A program made the position numbers and the translations under genes. Below, in pieces: positions 49,938 through 58,285 of a DNA stretch of 64,000 nt (its first letter is position 1; the number at the start of each line of letters is the position of its first letter). The notes beneath the pieces are model-generated. The model was not told where the DNA came from. It ran no database searches and saw nothing but the letters and a program-made list of their open reading frames with translations. Location: NCBI GenBank assembly GCA_035464675.1, contig DATHSA010000081.1:44350-108349 (forward strand). The letters run 5' to 3'. The DNA is from JAUYIV01 sp035464675. Its GTDB lineage: Bacteria > Actinomycetota > Acidimicrobiia > Spongiisociales > UBA11373.

Positions 49938-51233
49938 ATGGCCTCAGACGACCTCGCTCCCCAGATCAACCTCAATCTCAACGTCCGGGGCCTCGGGCAC
50001 TCGGCGACGCTCGCCATCAACGAGAAGAGCAAACGGCTGCAATCGGAGGGACGGCACGTCTATCGGCTCGGCCTGGGCCAGTCTCCCTTCCCGGTACCCC
50101 GGCCCGTGGTCGACGAGCTCCGCGCCAACGCACACCAGAAGGACTACCTCGACGTCGTCGGTCTACCCGTGCTCCGGGATGCGGTGGCGAACTACTACCT
50201 CCGCCGGTACGGGGTCTCGCGCACTGCCGACGAGGTGCTCATCGGGCCAGGATCCAAGGAACTCATGTTTCTCGTCCAGCTCGTCTACTACGGCGAGCTG
50301 GTGATCCCGACGCCGAGCTGGGTCTCGTACGCGCCACAGGCGCACATCATCGGACGCAAGGTGCACTGGGTGCCGACGACCGTCGAACACGGCTGGCCCC
50401 TGCGGCCGGAGGAACTGGACGCCGTGTGCCGGGAGGACCCCTCGCGCCCGCGACTCGTCATCCTCAACTACCCGTCGAATCCCACCGGACAGACCTACGA
50501 CATCGACGCCCTCCAGAAGCTCGCCGAAGTCGCACGCCGCTATCGAGTGATCCTTCTCTCCGACGAGATCTACGGCGAACTGGATCATCAGGGGCGACAC
50601 GCCTCGATCGCGACCTTCTATCCCGAGGGCACCATCATCAGTGGCGGTCTGAGCAAATGGTGCGGCGCAGGGGGATGGCGCCTCGGGACCTTCACGTTCC
50701 CCTCAGAGCTCACCTGGCTCCGCGACGCGGTCGCGGCCGTCGCCAGTGAGACCTACACGTCCACGAGTGCGCCGATCCAGTTCGCAGCGGTCAAGGCCTT
50801 CGACGGTGGAAATGAACTCGAGGGGTACCTGGTCAACGCGCGTCGCATCCTGCGGGCGCTGGGTGTTGCCTTCGCCGAGCGGCTTCGCTCGGCCGGCGTG
50901 TTCGTTCCCGACCCGCAGGGGGCGTTCTACCTCTTCCCCGACTTCTCCGCGCTGGGCGCGGGCCTTGCCGAACGGGGGGTGCAAACCTCCACCGATCTCT
51001 GCGAGCGACTGCTGGGCGACACGGGCGTGGCTCTGCTGCCGGGATCGGCGTTCGGGCGAAGCCCCCATGAGTTGACCGCGAGGCTCGCCTATGTCGACTT
51101 CGACGGTGCCCAGGCGCTGGCTGCTGCCGAGGCCATTCCGCGCGACCAGGAGCTGGACGCGGCCTTCCTCGACCAGTACTGCGCCAACACGATTCGTGCG
51201 GCGGAGGTCATCGCGGATTGGATCGCAGACTGA
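49938..51233 (+). CDS. PLP-dependent class I/II aminotransferase
   Basis: 431 residues with the aspartate-aminotransferase fold: cofactor contacts in SNPTG (NYPSNPTGQTYD), Asp-x-x-Tyr in LLSDEIYGEL and the Schiff-base Lys in SGGLSKWCGAGGWRLG. The Arg that binds the alpha-carboxylate lies near the C-terminus. The amino donor cannot be read. The N-terminus (MASDDLAPQINLNLNVRGLG) is chosen at 49938; an ATG at 49893 would add an unlikely extension. The 267-bp region upstream holds no other gene. Confidence 0.9.
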   Translation: MASDDLAPQINLNLNVRGLGHSATLAINEKSKRLQSEGRHVYRLGLGQSPFPVPRPVVDELRANAHQKDYLDVVGLPVLRDAVANYYLRRYGVSRTADEVLIGPGSKELMFLVQLVYYGELVIPTPSWVSYAPQAHIIGRKVHWVPTTVEHGWPLRPEELDAVCREDPSRPRLVILNYPSNPTGQTYDIDALQKLAEVARRYRVILLSDEIYGELDHQGRHASIATFYPEGTIISGGLSKWCGAGGWRLGTFTFPSELTWLRDAVAAVASETYTSTSAPIQFAAVKAFDGGNELEGYLVNARRILRALGVAFAERLRSAGVFVPDPQGAFYLFPDFSALGAGLAERGVQTSTDLCERLLGDTGVALLPGSAFGRSPHELTARLAYVDFDGAQALAAAEAIPRDQELDAAFLDQYCANTIRAAEVIADWIAD

Positions 51234-51350
51234 GGGTCGAGTCGCGGGTCCGAGTCTCGCCGATGTGAGAAAGCCGTCGGTGTGTGGAACCTCAGGTGGC
51301 GCCTCGGCCCGTGGGGGCTGCGTCTATGGGACCCGACACCACGGCCGGCC

Positions 51351-51581
51351 TCAGCGGCCTGGCATGTGGCGCCAGATGATTCGGCCCCGCGACGGATCGT
51401 AGAGCGACACCTCGAGATCGACCTCGTCGCCAGGAAGAATGCGGATCTTGCGACCCCGTCGCATCCGTCCCGCAGCCCGAGCGATGACGTCGATGCCCTG
51501 CTCGGTCTCCACCAGGAACTTCGCATCCCGTAGCACGGTCTTCACCGTGCCGCGGGTGCGGTAGGTCTGTTCTTCAGTCAC
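51351..51581 (-). CDS. IF-1-like S1-fold protein
   Basis: 76 residues that match translation initiation factor IF-1: an S1/OB barrel with KFLVETEQGIDVIARAAGRM and RKIRILPGDEVDLEVSLYD then RGRIIWRH, corresponding to the canonical GRIVYRYK end. Residue choices differ from the usual actinobacterial IF-1 (the HVLAHISGKMR stretch is altered), so it may be a second, specialised copy rather than the housekeeping infA. The start is GTG at 51581, directly after the truncated RRM gene. Confidence 0.75.
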   Translation of the reverse strand: MTEEQTYRTRGTVKTVLRDAKFLVETEQGIDVIARAAGRMRRGRKIRILPGDEVDLEVSLYDPSRGRIIWRHMPGR

Positions 51582-51587
51582 TTCCGG

Positions 51588-51665
51588 CTAGGAACGGGGC
51601 GCGAAGAGGCGCTGTAGATCGTCCGAGTCGAAGCTGAAGGGAAGATTCCCCACGTAGATGTTCAC
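51588..51665 (-). pseudogene. truncated RRM RNA-binding protein gene
   Basis: With AAAGG at 6 nt and a GTG start, the frame reads VNIYVGNLPFSFDSDDLQRL, then FAPRS and a TAG. This is the exact N-terminus of a bacterial RRM protein, including RNP2 (IYVGNL), but it stops after 25 codons and the RNP1 half is not found in any frame downstream. Seven bases later the IF-1-like gene begins. Either the gene was cut, or the short form serves as a leader for the next gene. Confidence 0.7.
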
Positions 51666-51925
51666 TGACTGCCTTTCGATTGTCGTCTCGACACCGTGAC
51701 CACGTAGGAGGAACCGGATCACGGTCGATGCCGAAAGGCCGGGAAGCGTCACACGCAGGGGCGTCGGTTGCCAGTGTAGGCGCACCAGCGCTGAGACCCG
51801 TGGCATCCGTCTCCTAGAACCTCACCGATCCCACTGGGCTCCGCCGTGGTGCCCCGGTGATCCCGGTGGGCGACCTCCCTCGAGATGTGCGGCGCGTTCG
51901 GTCGGGTGGACCGCCCCGTGTGCGG

Positions 51926-52693
51926 TTACTCGCCACTTGCTTCGGCGGGGAGCGAACTCCGCCACCCGGCCAGGGTCTCCCTGATCCAGGATTCGGCGGC
52001 GACGGAGACGGCCATCGCATCGCCCTTGGTGCGAGCGATCGGGTCACCCAGCTTTATCCTGATGGTGGTGCCGAATGGAACCGGCAAGAGGTTGTTCTGC
52101 AGCAACCTCCACGATCCGTCGATCGCGACCGGCACGACGGGAAGCCGATCGGCGGCCGCGAGCATGGCTCTGCTGCCCGATGGCCGGAACTCCCCCAGCT
52201 CGCCATCGCGGCTCCGGGTGCCTTCGGGAAAGATCACCACGCTCACTCCTCTCTCCTGCGCCGTCCGTGCCATGGCCTTGATGGCGCGGATCGATCCGAC
52301 ACGTTCATTGCGATCGATCAGGGCGTTGCCTCCCCTACGGAGGTTGAGCGACACGCTGGGGATCCACCGGCCCAGCTTCTTCTTGGCGACATATTTGGGA
52401 TGGTTACGCGAGAGCAGCCCCCCGATGAGGGGGATGTCGAAGATGCTCTGATCGTGGGAGATGAGGGCGTAGCCCTCGCCTTTTTCGATGGAGGGAGAGC
52501 GCTCGACCTCGACCTTGGTCCCACTGATCACGAGCAATGCGACCAGGGTTCGCTGGAGCGCCGCCATGACATTCTCGAAGCCCCGCAGGCTGAAGGGCCT
52601 CACGACGCGGCCGACAACGTCGAACACGAGGAGGGTCACGCCGAACGCGACCAGGAACGGGATCGTGAGTGCCCAGTCGCGAAGGCGTCTCAT
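51926..52693 (-). CDS. lysophospholipid acyltransferase, PlsC type
   Basis: 255-residue membrane-associated acyltransferase: motif I as SHDQSIFD (HxxxxD), motif III FPEGTRSRDG, and a hydrophobic N-terminal segment (ALTIPFLVAFGVTLLVFDVV). It likely makes phosphatidic acid from lysophosphatidate. The start is the ATG at 52693 (MRRLRDWALTIPF). It is downstream of the hypothetical gene at 52716-53006 on the same strand with a 22-bp gap. Confidence 0.9.
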   Translation of the reverse strand: MRRLRDWALTIPFLVAFGVTLLVFDVVGRVVRPFSLRGFENVMAALQRTLVALLVISGTKVEVERSPSIEKGEGYALISHDQSIFDIPLIGGLLSRNHPKYVAKKKLGRWIPSVSLNLRRGGNALIDRNERVGSIRAIKAMARTAQERGVSVVIFPEGTRSRDGELGEFRPSGSRAMLAAADRLPVVPVAIDGSWRLLQNNLLPVPFGTTIRIKLGDPIARTKGDAMAVSVAAESWIRETLAGWRSSLPAEASGE

Positions 52694-52715
52694 GTCGACG
52701 AGACGTCCCCGCGGT

Positions 52716-53006
52716 TCACCGTGGGAGGCCCGCGGGGTCCTGGCCGAGGGCCTTCATGACCTCATCCACCCGTCTCCGCACGTTCACTGCGACGGTGCTG
52801 ATCGGCACCGTCGTCCCGTCCTCGAGTACGACCAGTGGGCGCAGCGGCTCCACCTGCATCGTCCCCAGTTTCTCGCGAGCCTCTTCGACCTTCCCGAGGG
52901 CAAACAGAAGCTTTTGCAGCCAGGTGGACTCGACCTGCAGGCGTCCCTCGATCTTGCGCTGCAACTGCCGATCGGGATCGACGGATGGACGCGTCGAAGG
53001 TGACAT
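52716..53006 (-). CDS. hypothetical protein upstream of plsC
   Basis: 96 residues, no recognised family. A helical middle (IEGRLQVESTWLQKLLFALG and KVEEAREKLG) is followed by a strand-like VLEDGTTVPISTVAVNVRRR. No membrane segment or Cys. The start is the ATG at 53006. It probably shares an operon with plsC. It is the last gene before the att-like repeat at 53087. Confidence 0.6.
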   Translation of the reverse strand: MSPSTRPSVDPDRQLQRKIEGRLQVESTWLQKLLFALGKVEEAREKLGTMQVEPLRPLVVLEDGTTVPISTVAVNVRRRVDEVMKALGQDPAGLPR

Positions 53007-53086
53007 GATGCGATCGGCCTCTCAGCGGGGGACATCGTCACACTACATCCCGGGCCCTGGATTCGCGAATATGAGCTGACTCCGTC

Positions 53087-53106
53087 GGGTCGGTGTCGGA
53101 GAGAGG
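53087..53106. repeat. att-like direct repeat of the tRNA-Leu 3' end
   Basis: GGGTCGGTGTCGGAGAGAGG. The same sequence with a 10-nt insert after GGGTCGGTGT occurs at 63541-63570, across the 3' end (acceptor and T stems) of the tRNA-Leu gene. Both copies are in the same orientation, 10.4 kb apart. It could be the left end of an island; no integrase is visible between them. Confidence 0.5.
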
Positions 53107-53157
53107 CTGTGAGTACGCGTCGCCGCCGGATTTCGTGCTCCGAATCCCCCCCATCGC

Positions 53158-54237
53158 TCAGCTCGAGGGCGGGCCGGCGGCGACCGTGACCGCCACCTGC
53201 TGCACAGCGTTGTTGCCGACACCACGCAGGTTCCACACCTGATCCATCGGCTGCACGTTGCCGGCGGTGTCGGTGGCCCTGCAGGCGAGGGTGTACTCCC
53301 CGGGCTCGGCGTCCCAGGTCCAGGACCAACCCTGCCAGGCCCATCGCTCATCGGGCGCTGCGACGTCGGCGGGGTGCCAGGAACCGTTCACGGCGACCTC
53401 GACCTGGCTGATCGTTCCCGCACCGGACCACGCTCTCCCCCGAATGTGAACCGCACCGGGTCGGATGTGGCGCCTTCTGGTGAAGCTCTCCGGGATTCCA
53501 GGTGGGATCATCAAGGATCGCACCCGTATCCTCGTCACGGGTTCGCCGGGATCGTCCTCGGACTGCCGGTAGCGGTAGGCATCGTGCTGGATCCCGTCGA
53601 AACGCTCGGTGGAGACGAGGATCTCCGTGAGCCACTTCACGTGCGCCATCCCATACCAGCCGGGCACGATCAAACGCATCGGAGCCCCGTTCTGCGGTTC
53701 GAGGGGTCGGCCATTCATCGTATGGGCCAGAAGGACGTCCTCCCCCATGGCGTCCTGGAGTGACAAGGCCCGCCGGTAGTGATCCTCGATGCCGGACTGC
53801 CTGCCGCGGTCGGCGCCCTGGAAGACGACGTCGACCGTGTCCGTGCCGGGCTTGGCGAGGTCAAGCACCGAGCGAAGCGGCACCCCCGTCCACTCGGCGG
53901 TGCTGACCGCTTCGAGGCCCCACGGTTGGTCGACAGGGCGTGGCTCCATCAGTGTGCGACCGTTTCCTGCACACTCCAGCGTCACGACACGCGTCGCCTG
54001 CGGCATCGACCGCAGGTCATCCAGTGATAGGTCGAGCGGAGACGCGACATTGCCACCGATCCGCAGTGACCATCCGCTCGTGTCGACGAGCGGTATGTCG
54101 AAGTGGACGAGAAGGTAGTGCATGCCCACCGGTGTGATGTCGAGGGCCAACGCCTCGAGTGGCATTCCCCGATTGCGGGTGGCCTTGCGCAGCTCTTCGA
54201 AGGTGATCCCCTCACCCGGCTCTGCCAGCCTGGTCAT
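53158..54237 (-). CDS. sulfite-oxidase-family molybdopterin enzyme
   Basis: 359 residues: a molybdopterin domain with the Mo-ligand Cys in VVTLECAGNGR, the WTGVPLRSVLDLA and HTMNGRPLEPQNGAPMRLIV blocks, and VPGWYGMAHVKWLTEI. A C-terminal Ig-like dimerisation domain (VRSLMIPPGIPESF onwards, WAWQGWSWTWDAEPGEYTLA) completes the SUOX fold. There is no Tat signal and no heme domain, so it is cytoplasmic or lacks its exporter signal. The ATG at 54237 is used because the frame upstream is unconserved. Confidence 0.88.
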   Translation of the reverse strand: MTRLAEPGEGITFEELRKATRNRGMPLEALALDITPVGMHYLLVHFDIPLVDTSGWSLRIGGNVASPLDLSLDDLRSMPQATRVVTLECAGNGRTLMEPRPVDQPWGLEAVSTAEWTGVPLRSVLDLAKPGTDTVDVVFQGADRGRQSGIEDHYRRALSLQDAMGEDVLLAHTMNGRPLEPQNGAPMRLIVPGWYGMAHVKWLTEILVSTERFDGIQHDAYRYRQSEDDPGEPVTRIRVRSLMIPPGIPESFTRRRHIRPGAVHIRGRAWSGAGTISQVEVAVNGSWHPADVAAPDERWAWQGWSWTWDAEPGEYTLACRATDTAGNVQPMDQVWNLRGVGNNAVQQVAVTVAAGPPSS

Positions 54238-54285
54238 GCGCCGATTCTGCCGCGTCTCGTCACACTGTGTCGGAAGCACGATGCC

Positions 54286-54457
54286 CGAATCGGTGGCACC
54301 CCTACTCGGAATGGAAGGGCGGCGCTCGAGCGGCCGTGACATGGGAGTCCCTGACATGGGCGGTCGAGGTGCCCCAGCGAGGTGCCCGTACCTGGCGCAG
54401 ACAACCGCAGATGTGTGCACACATCAACCCATCAGCGCAGTGGTCCAAGCCTTCCGA
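54286..54457. repeat. dispersed repeat of about 170 bp, copy 1
   Basis: Nearly identical over much of its length to 61131-61302, in direct orientation; both begin CGAATCGGTGGCACC and end in a shared CAGCGC/GGTCCAAG segment. No transposase or terminal inverted repeats are obvious. It lies between the sulfite-oxidase-like gene and the truncated DUF4242 gene, in a 470-bp stretch (54238-54709) without a gene. Further on, a GATGGGTCCGACCC motif recurs near 54561 and 54634. Confidence 0.8.
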
Positions 54458-54709
54458 TCCCAACAGCCCGGAACGCCAGAGAGGCCCGGGACGACGGGGC
54501 CCTTCTGCATCTCGAGACCGCTCTGTGCGTTCGGTTCATGGGTGTCGGAGAGCCCTCGATCGATGGGTCCGACCCGTCGTGGCGAATCAAGCGGTGGTCG
54601 AGCATCTCTGGGTGAAGGGAGCCTTTGGGAGATGGGTCCGACCCAGGGTGGTGACTCATTCCTTGGTTGGACCAGTTACGACGAGGGGGGCGCCTCTGTG
54701 GTCTTCTCT

Positions 54710-54943
54710 CTACGACCCATACCCGCGTCGCTGGTCGTCGACCACCCTCGAGATCAGGAGTTTCCGGAGACGGGAGTTCCTGCCACGTCGAGGCCCAAGG
54801 CGCCGGAGCGACTCGTCCGCCCAATGCCGCAGATAACTGACCCCGTAGCTGCCCCGCGTCTCCCGCTCGTCCTCGTGGGCTGCGGCGGTGTCAGCCGCCG
54901 AGACACCCCCGACAACGCTGTGCACGTCCATGAACGGTGACAT
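54710..54943 (-). pseudogene. DUF4242 family protein, C-terminally truncated
   Basis: Starting at the ATG at 54943, with AGGAGG five bases upstream, the first 45 residues follow the DUF4242 consensus (MSPFMDVHSVVGGVSAADTA, GSYGVSYLRHWADES). The family then continues with a cysteine-containing ...FCLVEAP block; here it is replaced by an unrelated basic tail (RRLGPRRGRNSRLRKLL). The missing half is not in another frame nearby. The frame extends upstream to 55024, but I take the SD-supported start. Confidence 0.7.
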
Positions 54944-55063
54944 CCGCGCCTCCTCGACTCGCTTCTTGAAGTAGCCGAGCCGAACGTATCGAGGCGGGCG
55001 CAGATGGACATGAGTGTTCAGCACTCATGTTTCGCCGCGGTGCCACCCAGATTTGGGATGGGG

Positions 55064-57637
55064 TCAACCCGTTGCGAGCGCGCCGCGATCACGGGCCGCA
55101 GCGACGGCGGCGTCCCTTGTGGCGACATCGAGCTTCATGAGGATCGCGGCGACGTGGTTCTCCACCGTCCGCAGGGAAATGAAGAGGCGGTCAGCGATCC
55201 CGGCGTTCGTCAGCCCGTCGGCAAGCAGACCGAGGACCTCTGCCTGTCTCGCGGTCAGGCCGACTGCATGACCTCGCGTCGATCGCGCCGGGCCGCGAGG
55301 CACCCTCAAGCCCCGATCCCGCATCGACTTTCTGAGCCTGCCAGCGACCGCCGTGGCTCCCAGCGTGTCGAGCGCGTCGAGTGCTTCGAGTTGGGAGGCG
55401 GTGTCCCCGTCCATGAGAGCCAGCGCTCGCTCGTATGGGAGACCGAGCGAGTCCAAGACCGCGGCCGCCTCGGCGGACCTACCCTCCATGACCAACCGAT
55501 ATGGCTCGGCGATCCCCTCCGGGGCCTCCGAGAGCTCGCCGAGCTTCCACAGCCAGAACGCGATCGATCCAGGCGACCAGCGGAACCCCTTGTCGAGTTC
55601 GGTGGTCATGATCGCCTTGAACTCCGACACCGGGACGTCGGTGTCTCCCGAGATCCAGGCGTACTCGGCGAACGCGATGGCGGTGGGGGCCAGCCGCTGA
55701 AGTTCGCGTGATCTGTTCGCCATCTCCCATGACCGATCGAGTAGCGATCGGGCCGCGGCCTTCCCTCTCCTCCCCGCGATTCCACCTAGAACGGGGAAGG
55801 CGACCATCTGACTGAGTGCCATGCCGTCGAGGAGACCCGTCGCCAGATCTTCTGCCCTGGTCCAGTCCCCCTTTAGTTCGAGGACGCGGGCGTACATCGC
55901 CTCGGCGTACTTCTCGAGTGTGGGCAGTTCGTGTCGGGCCGCCGAAGCGATCGCCCTCTGCACATAGTCCGACGCGGTGGGAAGGTCACGGGCTTCAACA
56001 GCCGCCCAGCTCTGATTGAACAATGCTCGGCTCTCTTCGTACCACTGCCCGGCTGCTGCGGCGCGTCTTGCGGCTTCGTCCAGGCTCTCGCGCCCGTCCG
56101 GATAGTTGGCGATATTGGCGACGACGCCTCGGTGATTGAGGGAGCGAATCAGAATCTGGGGATCGCCATCGGAACCGGCCGCCTCGAGCGTTCGCTCAAC
56201 CAGATCGAGCGCTGTCTGGACGTTGCCAGCCATGGTCTGCAGGTAGGCACTGGCCTCGAGAGCTCGGGCGAGATCAGAGCGTTCGGGTTTGGGACCGAGC
56301 ACGTCGATGGCCATACGGGCGAAGTCCTCCGCTCGGTGGCGTAGTCCGGCGTTCTCGGCGTAATGGGCTGCTCGAGCGAGCGCACGCGACTCCCCTCGTC
56401 TGTCGTCCCTGGCCCGATAGTGCTCGATGGCTGCCTCGGCCAGTTCCATGGCCTCGACCACGTTGTCGACGAAGAGCTCCTCGCTTGCCCATTCCTCGAG
56501 CAGTGGGCCCAGGTCTTCTGGTGCCAGCTGGTCGAGATGTGGCTTCATTTCACGGAAGTCCTCAACGGACTGGACGTGGCTCCCCATGGTCGCCGCATAG
56601 CGTGCGGACCTGGGTGCGAGGACCAGCAGCCTGTCCACATCCTTGGCCCCGACCGCACAATGGATGAGCAGGCACGGGTGGGTCCTCTCAAGACTCTTGG
56701 GAAGATCGTCGAGGACCATCTGATTCTTGGCGAGGCGTTCGGCATCGGTGAGAGTCGACTCGATTGTCCGACGTATCAAGTCGTGCCGAAAAGTGACTTG
56801 TTCGTCCCCGAGGTTCAACAAACCGTGGCGCCCGCCTTCGGCAAGACGGCCCTCGTCTACACCGCGAAGCCCGAGGGCGTCCGGCCTGGGTATCGGCTCG
56901 GGGATCACCGACAGTGTCTCCAGCATCTTCTGGGCGCCGGTGGACAACTTCCCGACACGCGCCATCACCGAGTCCTCGAGTGAAGGGGGGACGCTGGCGC
57001 CTTCCGCCGAGGCCATCTCGGTCACCAGGAAGGGATTGCCATCGGTAGCTCTCAAGACCTCGTCGGGATCCAGTGCCGACCCGATGAGAAGGGACGTCAC
57101 CGCGGACAGCGAGAGGCCGCGGAGCTGAATCCTGGCAACGCTCCCGGCTGGGATATCGCCGATCACTCCGCGCAGGGGGTGGTCATTGTCGACCTCCCCA
57201 TCACGATAGGTGAGCAGGATCAATCCGTTGGTGCCGGCGACACGCCGGCCCAGGTACTTGATGGCATCGAGAGTCGCCTCGTCGGCCCAGTGGACATCCT
57301 CGATGATGATGATGGTGGGGCGCAGAGACCTCGACAGGAGGTCGAACGCGACTTCCAACACCTGAGCCCGTTCCCCGCCGTCGAGTGGAATCTTCAGTGA
57401 CGGTTCCACACGAGCCATGTCCCAGAAAGGGCCCAACGGCTGCGGAATCAGCAGGTCGTCGCATCCACCGATCAAGACGTGGGCCCTGTTCTCGGACTCG
57501 GCGGCAAACGCGGTGACGAGTGCACTTTTTCCGATGCCCGCCTCACCGCGCACGAGGACGACCCGGCCGCCGGACGAATCGATGTCGTCGAGCAGCCGTC
57601 GCAGCTGCTCGAGTTCATCCTCCCGCTCCAGAATCAT
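55064..57637 (-). CDS. large LuxR-family (LAL) ATPase regulator
   Basis: 857 residues: N-terminal AAA/STAND ATPase with Walker A GEAGIGKS (31-38) and Walker B IIIIEDVHWADE, a long TPR-like helical middle (about 300-780), and a C-terminal LuxR helix-turn-helix (GLTARQAEVLGLLADGLTNA then FISLRTVENHVAAIL). LAL proteins integrate small-molecule signals and activate nearby operons, often as antibiotic or metabolic regulators. The target is unknown; the tiny peptide gene 57837-57896 is divergent from it. The ATG at 57637 fits the family. Confidence 0.9.
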   Translation of the reverse strand: MILEREDELEQLRRLLDDIDSSGGRVVLVRGEAGIGKSALVTAFAAESENRAHVLIGGCDDLLIPQPLGPFWDMARVEPSLKIPLDGGERAQVLEVAFDLLSRSLRPTIIIIEDVHWADEATLDAIKYLGRRVAGTNGLILLTYRDGEVDNDHPLRGVIGDIPAGSVARIQLRGLSLSAVTSLLIGSALDPDEVLRATDGNPFLVTEMASAEGASVPPSLEDSVMARVGKLSTGAQKMLETLSVIPEPIPRPDALGLRGVDEGRLAEGGRHGLLNLGDEQVTFRHDLIRRTIESTLTDAERLAKNQMVLDDLPKSLERTHPCLLIHCAVGAKDVDRLLVLAPRSARYAATMGSHVQSVEDFREMKPHLDQLAPEDLGPLLEEWASEELFVDNVVEAMELAEAAIEHYRARDDRRGESRALARAAHYAENAGLRHRAEDFARMAIDVLGPKPERSDLARALEASAYLQTMAGNVQTALDLVERTLEAAGSDGDPQILIRSLNHRGVVANIANYPDGRESLDEAARRAAAAGQWYEESRALFNQSWAAVEARDLPTASDYVQRAIASAARHELPTLEKYAEAMYARVLELKGDWTRAEDLATGLLDGMALSQMVAFPVLGGIAGRRGKAAARSLLDRSWEMANRSRELQRLAPTAIAFAEYAWISGDTDVPVSEFKAIMTTELDKGFRWSPGSIAFWLWKLGELSEAPEGIAEPYRLVMEGRSAEAAAVLDSLGLPYERALALMDGDTASQLEALDALDTLGATAVAGRLRKSMRDRGLRVPRGPARSTRGHAVGLTARQAEVLGLLADGLTNAGIADRLFISLRTVENHVAAILMKLDVATRDAAVAAARDRGALATG

Positions 57638-57764
57638 CGGGCCATCAGGGTGTTCCGGGTCATGTAGTGGAAGTCGTCGACCACAGTGACAGCCCGTAAC
57701 TCGCGAAGTGCGTCATTGCTCGTCGGGGTGGGAGACAGCCGGTCGTCACCGCGGCTCCAAACCC

Positions 57765-57790
57765 GGTTGAGGCGCTCCCGAGTTGGGTAC
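57765..57790 (+). promoter_or_regulatory. SigB/SigF-like promoter of the tiny peptide at 57837
   Basis: GGTT (57765-57768), 16 nt, GGGTAC (57785-57790), matching the mycobacterial SigF consensus GGTTT-N15-GGGTA in spacing. The peptide start follows after 46 nt. The same GGTTGAG...GGGTA layout with identical spacing recurs at 61526-61551. Confidence 0.6.
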
Positions 57791-57836
57791 CACTCCTGTG
57801 AAGTGCCAAGGCGGCACCAAGAAAGGCAGTGTTCCC

Positions 57837-57896
57837 ATGTATATCGGAGTCGGCGCAATCATTCTGCTCGTCCTGCTCTTTGTCTTCGTGTTCTAG
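57837..57896 (+). CDS. 19-residue hydrophobic peptide, MYIGVG type (2)
   Basis: MYIGVGAIILLVLLFVFVF, a single hydrophobic helix, preceded by AAAGG about 10 nt upstream. Its first six residues match the peptide at 43911-43970. The promoter motif, start and stop are all intact. It lies between the LAL regulator and the sigma-factor operon and is followed by a nested palindrome (57916-57954). Confidence 0.6.
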   Translation: MYIGVGAIILLVLLFVFVF

Positions 57897-57915
57897 GTGA
57901 GAGCCGACCGCCGAG

Positions 57916-57954
57916 TCACGGTGGATCCACCGATGACGGATGGATCCACCGTGA
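57916..57954. terminator. nested inverted repeat after the tiny peptide gene
   Basis: Two perfect 14-bp arms (TCACGGTGGATCCA and its complement) flank an 11-nt loop; the arms themselves contain the 12-bp palindrome GGTGGATCCACC. It lies 20 bp after the peptide stop and 75 bp beyond the 3' end of the small gene at 58030 on the other strand. It could terminate both transcripts or bind a dimeric regulator. Confidence 0.5.
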
Positions 57955-58029
57955 CCAGCCAGTTCGACGAGACGGTGGCATCAGCGATGGCGCCACAAAA
58001 GGGCCGCAGGGGTCGGCGATGACGGCCTC

Positions 58030-58272
58030 TCACCGGTCGGCTGATCCGACGCCCATTCGGCGATACGCGATCGTCTCAGCCGTGGGCTGATCGATGTCGA
58101 ACTCGTCGCGCAGGCACTGAATCACTGCCCCGTCGTCGAGTCCTTGGCGCCGAAGGTAGGTCACCGCCTCCTCGGCCAACTCGTGATCCCGTCCTGGGTC
58201 CGGGGAATCGATTCCCCATGGACCCGCAGCAGGAAATCCGCCGGACATGCCGCCACCTCCTGGTTTGCTCAT
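58030..58272 (-). CDS. small protein cotranscribed with sigma factor
   Basis: 80 residues with a Gly-rich start (MSKPGGGGMSGGFPAAGPWG), then a helical region (HELAEEAVTYLRRQGLDDGA, VIQCLRDEFDIDQPTAETIA). No family recognised. It follows the sigma-factor gene after 13 bp, with GAGGAGAG inside the sigma stop region as SD, so it is in the same operon. An anti-sigma role is possible but not shown. A later Met (residue 9) is the alternative start. Confidence 0.6.
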   Translation of the reverse strand: MSKPGGGGMSGGFPAAGPWGIDSPDPGRDHELAEEAVTYLRRQGLDDGAVIQCLRDEFDIDQPTAETIAYRRMGVGSADR

Positions 58273-58285
58273 CTCGAATCTCTCC

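Noticed and set aside
54267..54836. Long plus-strand frames over repeat copy 1
   Set aside because: The frames cross the repeat and antisense of the DUF4242 gene with no family match; codon composition is random-like.
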